Shown: in pieces, positions 10,901-18,112 of the stretch
Layout: each line of letters begins with the position of its first letter
How positions within the stretch are numbered: the stretch's first letter is position 1
Origin: Anaerolineae bacterium
Lineage (GTDB): Bacteria; Chloroflexota; Anaerolineae; Anaerolineales; Villigracilaceae
Length of the DNA stretch: 26,940 nucleotides
Direction: 5' to 3'
Assembly (NCBI GenBank): GCA_003524705.1
Contig: DQGV01000146.1
Location: forward strand, 462 to 27,401
Notes under the pieces: model-generated
The model's input: the letters and a program-made list of their open reading frames with translations, nothing else
Databases searched by the model: none
What the model was told of the DNA's origin: nothing
Position numbers and translations under genes: made by a program

Positions 10901-13900
10901 ACGAAACAAAAGGCGATTCTGAATTCGCGAGGAAGGCATCAATACTTTTCTTTAGTTCTTCATTATTCCCTGCTTGAATTGCAAGACGATGTTCAAAATG
11001 AGAGCGAGTTGTGTTGGCAGTGAAAGCAATATTATTGAGGTTTAAATTATCTAAGGCAGAATAATATTCTGATAATTCTTGAAGAGAGTTTTCGGTTTTG
11101 GCTGATAAAGCCAAAATATGACGCGGGCGTTCAACCTCATTCATGTTTTTATTTTCAACTAAAAGCGGTGCATCTGATAAAACAATATGTGCATTGGTTC
11201 CACCAAAGCCAAAGGAACTGACTCCAGCAAAACGTGATTGCTCAGGTCTCTTCCACGGTCGAAGATATGTTCCAATTTCCAATCGCGAACCATCTATCGA
11301 AAGATATGGGTTAATTTCTTTTAAATGAAGATGTGGTGGAATGGCTTCATTTTGCATCGCCAATACTACTTTTATCAAACCAGCAATCCCAGCCGCTGAT
11401 TCAAGATGACCAATATTTGTTTTCACCGAACCAACAAATACTCTGTTACCTGATTCTTCTTCACCTAACACAGCTCGCAAAGAAGCCATCTCAATTGGGT
11501 CACCTAATGGCGTGCCTGTGCCATGCGCTTCCACATAACTAATTTGATTTGGCAAAACTTGTGCTTGCGTTAATGCATGTCGAATCACATCTTGTTGCGC
11601 GAGTCCATTCGGAGCAGTCAGCCCATTGCTACGCCCATCTTGATTCACTGCCGAACCGCGAACCAATGCAAGAATATTGTCCCCATCACGCATTGCATCG
11701 GATAAACGTTTGAGAATGACAACGCCACAACCTTCACCACGCACATAGCCATCTGCATTGGCATCAAATGTTTTACAACGACCATCAGGAGAAAGCATTC
11801 GCGCTTGTGAGAAAGTGATTGTCAACTCTGGTGTTAGGATTAAATTCACGCCTCCTGCCAAAGCCAAATCTGATTCGCCACTTCGGAGACTCTGACATGC
11901 AAGATGCACGGATACTAATGATGATGAACAAGCTGTATCCACAGCCATACTCGGTCCGCGCAAATCAAACACATACGATAAACGATTTGCCGCAATGCTA
12001 TGTGCATTGCCTGTACCTGCATAAGCATCGATTCGTTCGGGGTCATCAAATTGCAAGCGTGAATAATCTGAACTGCTGATACCAACGAACACGCCTGTGC
12101 GAGTTCCAGCCAAAGATTGAGGCGAGATAAATGCATTTTCGAAGGCTTCCCAGCTGACTTCAAGAAGGAGGCGTTGTTGAGGGTCCATGCGTGCGGCTTC
12201 ACGTGGAGAAATCCCAAAGAAATGTGGATCAAACAAATCCACATTATCAAGAAAGCCACCGAAGCGCGTTGTGACTTTTCCAGGGTCGGGAGTCTCCGAA
12301 TGAAATTCATCCACATCCCAACGTTCAGATGGGACTTCTGTAATTGCATCTACACCTTTTCGTAACAATTCCCAAAATGCTTGTGGATTATTCGCTTGAG
12401 GGAAGCGACAACTTAAACCGATAATTGCGATTGGTTCATTGAAGTTATTGAAAACAGGTTGAGGAGATGAAAGTGTTGTTGATTTAGCAGGTTGTGAATC
12501 ATTCGATAAATAATTTGCTAACGATTCGATTGTTGGATAATCCCATGCGAGTGTAGGAGCAAGTTTTCGATTGAGAAAAACTTCAAGGTCACCTGTGAGG
12601 CTAACGGCTTGAACTGAACCTAATCCATAAAATGTGAATGGTTGGCGGGGGTCAAGAGAAGATTTATCCATCTCTAGCATAGAAGAGATTTGTTCTGTCA
12701 ACCACGCTTGAATCTCGGTTGATGTTTTTTGATTAGAAGTATTGACTGGTGTATCAATCTTTTGAGTTGAATCTTTTTTTGTTGTAATTGGCTTTGCCCG
12801 CCATTCTCCTACAACTTCCAATTCATTTTCTAGAAAAGCTGTTTTCGTTGCGCGGCGTTGAATCTTTCCGCTGGATGTTTTGAGGATACTCATCGGTTTG
12901 ACGAGCACAATTGCGAATGCTCGCAAATCATGTTTTTCAGCAACTGCCTGACGAATGGCTGAAGTCACTTCATTGATGTCTGCTTTTCGGCTTTGGCGTG
13001 TGACCTCTTGCACGATGACGAGTTGTTCTTTGCCATTTTCAGTGACAGAAAATGCTGCACCACCTGCGGGTTGCAAGGCAGGGTGACAAGACTCAACAGT
13101 TAATTCAATATCTTGAGGATAATGATTGCTACCATTGATAATAATCAAGTCTTTGATACGACCTGTGACATACAGTTCATCGTCATGCAAAAAGCCAAGG
13201 TCACCTGTGCGTAAAAATGGACCTTCGCCTGTATTCGCTATATATGCTTGAAATGTATTGCGTGTTTCTTCTTCCATTCCCCAATATCCCTGCGCCACGC
13301 TTGGACCAGATACCCAAATTTCGCCGACTTGATTTGCTTGGCATTGTTGTAACGTAGTTGGATTAACAATTACGATTCTTTGGTCAATGACTGCTGAGCC
13401 ACAACTCACCATTGTCAACGCGTCATCATTGTTCTCGGATGTAGGAACTACTTGGTCAGTTTCTAAAGATTTTCTACTTACAGTAAATGTGGTTATCTCT
13501 GCTGGCCCATCACCCCCCGAAACAATCAATGCACTTTCTGCCATCCCAAAACAAGGGTAGAAAGATGTCTTTCGGAAACCGCACCCTGCAAAGGTTCGAG
13601 CGAAGCGTTCTAATGTCTCAGGTCGAATCGGTTCGGCTCCACAAAACGCTACAGCCCAAGAGCTCAAATCTAACGTTTCCATTTGTTCAGGAGTCACTTT
13701 GTCGGCGCATAAGTCATACGCAAAGTTTGGTGCGCCACAAGTATTGCCTTTATATTGGGTAATGGCTTCCAGCCAGCGCACTGGACGTTGCAAAAAAGAT
13801 GCGGGCGTCATCAATGTTGTTGCACCACCTAATAACATTGGCTCCAGAATGCCGCCGATTAATCCCATATCGTGATAACTCGGAAGCCAAAAGACTCCAT

Positions 13901-14546
13901 GTACATTGGAATCAAGATGGAAGCCATAACAGATGGCTTTTAAGTTGTGCATGATATTGCCATGACTCAACATCACACCTTTTGGCTGACTGGTAGAACC
14001 AGATGTATATTGAAGGAATGCCAACGTGTTAGGAGAAATATCAGGGCGACGCCATTCCGCTTCTAACCCAGCTGGAACTTGCTCTGTATCTAGCCAACGG
14101 AGTGCCGCGAGGTCAGGCGTGTGCTCAAATCGCTGTTCGATATTGTGAAGAATCGTTGAGGTGGTTAAAGCAAAAGAAGCATGAGAATCATCTACGATGG
14201 CTTGAATGCGTGGCACGGGGCGATTCAAGCGTGGAGGATAAGCAGGCACAGCCGTCACACCTGCATACAAACATCCCATAAATGAGGCGATGTAATCCAA
14301 CCCGGGCGGATAGAGAATCAAAGCCCGCTCACCGTTGGCATTATGACTCTCCAACCAAGCACCAATCGCACGCGCGCGACGATCTAGCTCAGCATAGGTG
14401 ATGATGATGGCTTCTGTATCGCCTTCAGGCAAAAAGCGGTAAGCTAAACGGTCTGGATGTTCTTCTGCCCTCATTCTTAATACATCAGGCAGAATATCTA
14501 GTCCTATAGGTATATCAGAACCGACGAAAGAAGATGATTTCTTCAT
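4965..14546 (-). CDS. Hybrid FAAL-PKS-NRPS megasynthase with terminal thioester reductase
   Basis: 3193 aa; complete single-chain assembly line. Domain order (approximate residues): FAAL 1-585 (YTSGSTSQPKG from ~180); ACP1 610-685 (GLGS, S644); KS 702-1125 (C873, H1008, H1047 form the triad); AT 1215-1520 (GHSVG S1320; HAFH 1420-1423, the malonyl-CoA signature); ACP2 1640-1715 (GLDSL, S1677); condensation 1735-2165 (HHIITD 1863-1868); adenylation 2180-2680 (YTSGSTGKPKG ~2353; YGPTETT ~2488; NGKVDRKAL); thiolation 2710-2785 (GGNSL, S2746); reductase 2825-3193 (TGATGFLG ~2833-2840; Y2993-x-x-x-K2997). The ten-residue A-domain code reads D-I-L-Q-L-G-L-I-W-K, the published code for glycine. No KR, DH, ER, Cy, E or TE domain is present. 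Expected chemistry: fatty acid to acyl-AMP, one malonyl extension leaving a beta-ketone, amide bond to glycine, reductive release. First gene of a four-gene operon; ATG start with weak SD. Confidence 0.97.
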   Translation of the reverse strand: MKKSSSFVGSDIPIGLDILPDVLRMRAEEHPDRLAYRFLPEGDTEAIIITYAELDRRARAIGAWLESHNANGERALILYPPGLDYIASFMGCLYAGVTAVPAYPPRLNRPVPRIQAIVDDSHASFALTTSTILHNIEQRFEHTPDLAALRWLDTEQVPAGLEAEWRRPDISPNTLAFLQYTSGSTSQPKGVMLSHGNIMHNLKAICYGFHLDSNVHGVFWLPSYHDMGLIGGILEPMLLGGATTLMTPASFLQRPVRWLEAITQYKGNTCGAPNFAYDLCADKVTPEQMETLDLSSWAVAFCGAEPIRPETLERFARTFAGCGFRKTSFYPCFGMAESALIVSGGDGPAEITTFTVSRKSLETDQVVPTSENNDDALTMVSCGSAVIDQRIVIVNPTTLQQCQANQVGEIWVSGPSVAQGYWGMEEETRNTFQAYIANTGEGPFLRTGDLGFLHDDELYVTGRIKDLIIINGSNHYPQDIELTVESCHPALQPAGGAAFSVTENGKEQLVIVQEVTRQSRKADINEVTSAIRQAVAEKHDLRAFAIVLVKPMSILKTSSGKIQRRATKTAFLENELEVVGEWRAKPITTKKDSTQKIDTPVNTSNQKTSTEIQAWLTEQISSMLEMDKSSLDPRQPFTFYGLGSVQAVSLTGDLEVFLNRKLAPTLAWDYPTIESLANYLSNDSQPAKSTTLSSPQPVFNNFNEPIAIIGLSCRFPQANNPQAFWELLRKGVDAITEVPSERWDVDEFHSETPDPGKVTTRFGGFLDNVDLFDPHFFGISPREAARMDPQQRLLLEVSWEAFENAFISPQSLAGTRTGVFVGISSSDYSRLQFDDPERIDAYAGTGNAHSIAANRLSYVFDLRGPSMAVDTACSSSLVSVHLACQSLRSGESDLALAGGVNLILTPELTITFSQARMLSPDGRCKTFDANADGYVRGEGCGVVILKRLSDAMRDGDNILALVRGSAVNQDGRSNGLTAPNGLAQQDVIRHALTQAQVLPNQISYVEAHGTGTPLGDPIEMASLRAVLGEEESGNRVFVGSVKTNIGHLESAAGIAGLIKVVLAMQNEAIPPHLHLKEINPYLSIDGSRLEIGTYLRPWKRPEQSRFAGVSSFGFGGTNAHIVLSDAPLLVENKNMNEVERPRHILALSAKTENSLQELSEYYSALDNLNLNNIAFTANTTRSHFEHRLAIQAGNNEELKKSIDAFLANSESPFVSFGHAKPGTQPKVAFLFTGQGSQYVGMGKQLYETQPAFHDALDECAKILDPILNRSLLEIIFSSDKNDSTIHQTQYTQPALFAFEYALAQMWRSWGIEPQAVLGHSVGEYVAACIAGVFSLEDGLRLIAERARLMGGLPQNGTMVAVFADANRIEDVLKSYQEKVSIAATNGPDNTVISGEKSAVQSVVDELTKLGIISKPLTVSHAFHSPLMDSILDKFESFAKRIQFSNPQISLISNVTSEVITQPINAKYWRDHIRAEVKFSAGMRSLANLGIDAFIEIGSAPVLLGMGKRCLPESKFAWLPSLRQNQDEWQTILDSLGKLYVQGADVDWHGFDSGYSRNKVYLPNYPFDRQRYWLEPSSKIVTTRPEKIKKHDEHEVLSLKSRSNGKQEKKIDSSKNGKSKTSSSKNNDLSHSKLLALEPAQRQKVLEEFLQKQAARVLGMDAARLSVTQPLDTMGLDSLMAIEFKNSLESKLGIQLPVSSLLQGPTVSGLATQLLEHVDEPANVTVIPSQNNDGFHPLTHNQQAMWLLDQLMPEGVSFNVSGAVRLLGKLDHDAFRRAFVGLMNRHAVLRTTFKVVDGVPMQRVHSQLPLPLEEIESASWSEEALQSNLEEYAFRSFDLENESAFRVVLFNRSEEETVALLAVHHIITDFWSMTLLASELMSLYVTEKNGGDSPLLNLNHSYIDFAHWRNESLANAEGERHWEYWREQLSGELPILNLPADRPRKPIQIYRGETQHLHINAELTQRLKELASSNGATLYMTLLASFQTLLHRYSGQNDILVGSAMAGRTHPDLAGIMGYFVNPVAMRADFANDPNFISFLEQIRQKVLDALDHQDFPPALLADRLHALHRDASRPPLFETTFIYEKAHVENVRDLNSLALGIPGAQIKFGDLTLESMSLLRQPSQFDLTLMMAETGDNLSASFIYNPDLFDATTITRFAEHFQNLLDGISASPESPLSTIPLLSTSERILFDQLNATQADYPRDLCLHQLIEEQVEKTPDAIAVVFHDQQWTYRELDNTANTIADVLRKHKVKPETIVSLCVDRSPQMLAALLGIHKAGGTYVPLDATFPLERLAFMLEDSAAPVLITQASLKSLFPEYSGKVVLLDELDLSSKTKKTRKQNKHTSESLAYILYTSGSTGKPKGVMISHQALGNFLVSMQKEPGLTADDTLLAVTTLSFDIAGLELYLPLITGAKVVIADKETAFDPNLLMKEIERCNATVMQATPATWRMLIEAGWKGKENLKILCGGEALPNDLADQLLQRGAELWNLYGPTETTIWSTVYHVQKSRQDISGSVSIGKPIANTQIYILDANLAQVPIGVIGDLYIGGDGLSRGYLNRAELTAEKFITNPFNSSSLIYKTGDIARYLSDGNIEFLGRSDQQVKVRGYRIETGEIEVALAEHPSVQQAVVVARKDNASDATLVAYVVSANPKKEADVNQLREFLRTKLPEYMIPSAFVNLDSLPLTPNGKVDRKALPALSQENLATRAEYVAPRNADEQAIADICAEVLNLERVGIHDNFFDLGGNSLIATRLIFQMQEHFQVKLPLVKLFENPTIVGLANAVEEARTLPAGENNNFGKISLDELKNEIALDDVIRADGNYYQHIENPKHILLTGATGFLGAYLLKSLLEKTQGVIHCLVRAKDEEDGLRRLKKNLEYYELWNEAFIPRIKIVIGNLDNSRFGLSNEQYETLASEIEVIYHNGAMVNFVYPYHALKPVNVESTHEVLRLASTKRIKPVHFVSSLSVFMKGDLRDKSLCYEDANLEEVGVPFGGYGQSKWVAEGLMRVAAQRGIPMTIFRPDNILGDSRTGILNTSDMTYSLVRAIFKMGSVPDIEIMGGIVPVDFVSNAIVHLASQPESFGKTFHLSSIKQSNFIGVFEMIAARGVPIKQLPFAQWKTDYYALAKQFPEEAFHAFLPLINQVGKESLSLPRLDLTNTLTGLNGSSVVCPSVDDNLIDTYVKYFVKSGLVSLVKN

Positions 14547-14642
14547 AAAAAATCTTCAAAAAGGGAAATAGTTTTTTAGTTATATCATAAAAGATATACT
14601 AAAAAAACACGGATGGTTATAAAAAAGTACTCTACCATAAGT

Positions 14643-14672
14643 ACTATACCTTTGTGAAACAAAGAATGTAAT
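14643..14672 (-). promoter_or_regulatory. Candidate promoter of the megasynthase operon
   Basis: On the minus strand, ATTACA (14672-14667) and TATAGT (14648-14643) are separated by 18 bp, giving a start site near 14636 and a leader of about 90 nt. The -35 is only a 4/6 match, consistent with a regulated promoter. The spacer contains the CTTTGT/ACAAAG palindrome, and the -10 overlaps the AGTAC/GTACT palindrome. Confidence 0.4.
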
Positions 14673-14715
14673 AATTAGTGGATAACCCATATAGGTGAAT
14701 TTTTTGCTAGACTGC

Positions 14716-14745
14716 TTGACATGCTTTCTTTCAAAAAGGTATAAT
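14716..14745 (+). promoter_or_regulatory. Consensus sigma70-type promoter of the FHA-ABC exporter operon
   Basis: A perfect TTGACA (14716-14721) and a perfect TATAAT (14740-14745), separated by 18 bp. Expected transcription start is near 14752, leaving a ~125-nt leader before the GTG start of the exporter gene. Both hexamers match consensus exactly, so expression should be strong unless repressed. Confidence 0.8.
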
Positions 14746-14876
14746 CCAAGTCGTTATTTTTTTCTTGAAATTATTTTTATTCTTAGGGATGGAAATTCAT
14801 AACACGCCTTGATTGTAAATTTAGAAATAGACCTAAAGAAAGCTCGTCGAGATGTCTATAGAAAAGGAACAGACAC

Positions 14877-17800
14877 GTGGCTCAATCAAGCAACTTCAAG
14901 TTGGTTCTTACCAACGAACAAAGCAGTACTTCTCCCAAAGAATTTGAACTAATCAAGTCAGAAATGATTGCTGGGCGTGATGAAAGTGTGGACATTGTAA
15001 TTCCCACACCTGCCGTATCGCGTCGCCATGCAAAGTTTGTGCAAGAGGGCAATGGATATGTGATAGAAGACTTGGGTAGCAGTAATGGTACCTTTGTTAA
15101 CGGTCAGAAAATTTCTGGGAGGCAAGCTCTTAAACATAAGGATCAGATACGATTGGGTCAAGCCGTAACCCTCGTTTACGAAGATCCAACGCCTATTCAA
15201 GCCAACCTGAAAACTGAAATAGGTTCAGCCCCAGTTATTCAAGAGTCTCCTAAAACTATCATAGGATCAGCGTCTGCTGGCGTTATGCAGACAATAATTG
15301 GAGAAGAACCTCAGCTAAAGTCAAAGGTCACTGAACCTCCTCAACTAGTTGTTGATGTGGCTGGAGGCAATTCAAAAACTCATACCTTAACTCGCTCAAC
15401 CTTGACCATTGGCAGGCTTGAGAACAACGACATTGTCATCCCTTCACAAATTGTTTCAGGACAGCACGCCCGCCTTGAGCAGGTAAGTGGAGGAGGGTAC
15501 AAAGTCGTTATCCTTCCAGAAGCTCGAAACCCCATTCTATTTGAAGGACGTCCAGTTGAAGGTTCTCGTGTTTTGCGACATGGTGATGTACTAAGAATCG
15601 GTAGCCTTGACCCCGGCTTGATGGTGACAATTACTTATCAATCTCCAAGTCAGGCAACACAAGAAGTAGATCGCGATATCGTATTTGGTGAAAAGACACT
15701 GATTCAAATTGGGCGTGATCCAAGTAACGATGTTGTGCTTCCATCACCTAATGTTTCTCGTTTTCATGCACAGATTCAAAAAGTAGGTCAACGATATCGT
15801 GTTGAAGATTTGCGCAGTTCTAACGGAACTTTTGTCAACGGAGAGCGCATTGATGGTCCATTTTGGCTAAAGCCTGAAGATTCAATCAGTGTAGGGCAAT
15901 ACCGTTTTGTAATGGGCAAAGATCAACTTGCCAGTTATGACGACAGCAACGGGTTAAAAGTTGATGTTGTCAACTTGAACAAGTGGGTTCGCCCTGATTT
16001 GAATATTCTTCAGGATATCTCTGTTTCATTCAAACCTAGAGAGTTCATTGTGGTGGTTGGACAAAGCGGTGGCGGCAAATCCACATTTGTAGATGCAGTT
16101 GCTGGTTATCGTCCAGCTACACCCCCTTCGAAAGTATATGTTAATGATATAGATATTTATACACATTTTGATGCCATACGAAATGAAATTGGTTTTGTGC
16201 CACAAAAAGATATCATCCACATGGAGTTGACCATTTATCAAGCTCTGGATTATGCCGCTCAATTGCGTATGCCTTCAGATACATCCCCAGAAGAACGCCA
16301 CAAACGCGTGATGGAAGTTCTGGCAGACCTTGACCTCACCCATCGCAAAGATGTTCAAATCAGCGGCTTAAGCGGTGGACAACAAAAACGCGTCTCTATT
16401 GGGGTTGAGTTGCTCACCAAACCCGGCCTTTTCTTCCTTGATGAACCTACGTCTGGTCTTGACCCCGGCACTGAAACTGCCCTTATGCAACTGATGCGTC
16501 GTCTCGCTGACCAAGGGCGTACAATCGTACTCATCACACACGCTACTAAAAATGTAATGCTAGCAGATAAAGTGATTTTCCTTGCACGTGGAGGTTATCT
16601 CGCTTGGTTTGGTCCACCGGATGAAGCATTGGCATACTTTGATCAATATCGCTCCGAACGTGACCGCCGGGCAGGCAAAATCGAATTTGATGAAATCTAT
16701 GCCATTCTGGATGACCAGGGCAAAGGCAAAGCCCCCGAATGGTCACAACGTTATCGCGAAAGTAAAGCGTATCAAGAATATATTGCCAAACCGCTTGCAG
16801 ATAAGTTTTCACCAGAAAGAGCGGCAACCGTTCGAGACCCCGGAAGAGCCATACCGAAAACAAGCAATACATCTTCCACAAAAGTTTCCGCATTACGGCA
16901 ATTTATGATTCTTTCAGGGCGTAATGTCAAAATTCTAACGCGCGATAAATTTGCACTGGGCTTGATGCTTGCTACGGCTCCTATTGTCAGCTTGTTAGAT
17001 GTGGTTCTCGCACTTGCCCTCGGACGGACGCCTTTTGATTTTTTCACCGGTAATATGACCAATGTGATTATCACTTTGTTCTTAATGACCATCTATGGTG
17101 TTATGGTGGGTGGAATCTCACAGATGCGTGAGATTGTCAAAGAAGCAGAGATATACAAGCGCGAGAGACTGGTCAATTTACAAATTTTCCCCTATATTTT
17201 TTCAAAAGTGTGGATTGCCGCCCTGCTTGCTTTCTATCAGGCAGCGGCATATGTAATTGTGCACTACATCGCATTTGATATGCCAGGTGGTGTTATAGAA
17301 TTCATCTTAATTTATATTACGATGGTACTTGTAACGTTTGCAGGAATGATGTTAGGTCTGTTTGCCTCTGCCGTAGCACCAAATGCAAACTCTGCTCCTT
17401 TGATTGTGATAATCCTAATGTTGCCGCAAATTGTATTGGGTGGCGCAATTGTGCCTGTGCCACCGGCAGTGAGTGCGCCGACATCTACGCGCTGGGCACT
17501 CGAAGCCATGATGAGTGTAACCGGGGCTGGTTCAGATGTGATATCAGATGTCTGTTGGGCTCTGCCCCCTGAGATACGTGATTCCATGACTATGGAACAA
17601 AAATTGGAAAACAATTGTAAATGTATGGGTGTCAATTTGCTTAACCCAGACTCTTGCAACCATCCGGGTATCGGTGCTTTCCGTGTTGGTGAGTTGGATG
17701 GACCTTTACCTGTTGAGCCAGTTCGTCCCCCTGATCCGGTCCTCCCAGAACGTCCAGTCCAGCCGGAAGATCAATCCGATAGCATCGCGATGGCAGACTA

Positions 17801-18110
17801 TTTTGCCAAACTTCAGGCATGGGAAGCTGAGGCAACCGCTATACAGGCGGCTTCACAGCAGGCTTTTGCCCAATACGAACGCGATTTGGAATTATATATA
17901 GAAGCCCGTAAAAATATTGAGACATCTGTAGCACCAGCAGAAGGTGTTGTGCGAACATTTTACAATGCTATCTATTGGGGCTATGTGAATAAGGAAGACA
18001 CTGTAGCATACTATGGCAAAGTTATCACAGCCTGGTTTGTACAGATGTTAATCTGTCTGCTTTTGTTTGTTGCAATTCTAGTCTTTCAAAAGCGGAAGGA
18101 TGTGATTTAA
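14877..18110 (+). CDS. FHA-regulated ABC exporter with fused ATPase and ABC2 permease
   Basis: 1077-aa inner-membrane transporter of ABCG-like order (ATPase before permease). FHA1 31-95 (R34, S48-x-x-H51, N70-G71) and FHA3 272-345 (R280, S294, H297, N316-G317) keep the phosphothreonine-binding residues; FHA2 ~175-250 keeps GR and S-x-x-H but lacks the N-G pair and looks degenerate. ATPase: Walker A GQSGGGKST (395-403), Q443, LSGGQ (498-502), Walker B LFFLDEP (518-524), H555. Permease helices lie about 693-715, 727-750, 775-800, 803-830, 840-860 and 1048-1070. Between the last two is a ~185-residue external loop with four Cys (893, 914, 916, 927), a Pro-rich stretch (943-965) and a long helical segment (970-1015). 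Linker 1-2 carries three T-x-I-G repeats (T113, T127, T139). GTG start with AAGGA 8 nt upstream; the lipoprotein follows after 2 nt. The cargo is probably the divergent operon's product, by inference. Confidence 0.93.
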   Translation: MAQSSNFKLVLTNEQSSTSPKEFELIKSEMIAGRDESVDIVIPTPAVSRRHAKFVQEGNGYVIEDLGSSNGTFVNGQKISGRQALKHKDQIRLGQAVTLVYEDPTPIQANLKTEIGSAPVIQESPKTIIGSASAGVMQTIIGEEPQLKSKVTEPPQLVVDVAGGNSKTHTLTRSTLTIGRLENNDIVIPSQIVSGQHARLEQVSGGGYKVVILPEARNPILFEGRPVEGSRVLRHGDVLRIGSLDPGLMVTITYQSPSQATQEVDRDIVFGEKTLIQIGRDPSNDVVLPSPNVSRFHAQIQKVGQRYRVEDLRSSNGTFVNGERIDGPFWLKPEDSISVGQYRFVMGKDQLASYDDSNGLKVDVVNLNKWVRPDLNILQDISVSFKPREFIVVVGQSGGGKSTFVDAVAGYRPATPPSKVYVNDIDIYTHFDAIRNEIGFVPQKDIIHMELTIYQALDYAAQLRMPSDTSPEERHKRVMEVLADLDLTHRKDVQISGLSGGQQKRVSIGVELLTKPGLFFLDEPTSGLDPGTETALMQLMRRLADQGRTIVLITHATKNVMLADKVIFLARGGYLAWFGPPDEALAYFDQYRSERDRRAGKIEFDEIYAILDDQGKGKAPEWSQRYRESKAYQEYIAKPLADKFSPERAATVRDPGRAIPKTSNTSSTKVSALRQFMILSGRNVKILTRDKFALGLMLATAPIVSLLDVVLALALGRTPFDFFTGNMTNVIITLFLMTIYGVMVGGISQMREIVKEAEIYKRERLVNLQIFPYIFSKVWIAALLAFYQAAAYVIVHYIAFDMPGGVIEFILIYITMVLVTFAGMMLGLFASAVAPNANSAPLIVIILMLPQIVLGGAIVPVPPAVSAPTSTRWALEAMMSVTGAGSDVISDVCWALPPEIRDSMTMEQKLENNCKCMGVNLLNPDSCNHPGIGAFRVGELDGPLPVEPVRPPDPVLPERPVQPEDQSDSIAMADYFAKLQAWEAEATAIQAASQQAFAQYERDLELYIEARKNIETSVAPAEGVVRTFYNAIYWGYVNKEDTVAYYGKVITAWFVQMLICLLLFVAILVFQKRKDVI

Positions 18111-18112
18111 GT

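Larger units (their letters stand above)
14547..14876. promoter_or_regulatory. Divergent intergenic control region between megasynthase and exporter operons
   Basis: 330 AT-rich bases without a gene. Besides the two promoters listed separately, it holds inverted repeats near the megasynthase promoter: AGTAC-N10-GTACT (14626-14645) overlapping its -10, and CTTTGT-GAA-ACAAAG (14650-14664) inside its spacer. Both are plausible operator sites. In the exporter leader, ATAGAC (14827-14832) pairs with GTCTAT (14854-14859), just upstream of the AAGGA ribosome-binding site at 14864-14868. No known riboswitch class was recognised. The two operons share this region, which argues for joint control. Confidence 0.6.

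Noticed and set aside
11915..12349. 144-aa minus-strand frame within the megasynthase
   Set aside because: It lies in another frame inside the KS domain, whose catalytic motifs are intact in the main frame; composition is that of a shadow.
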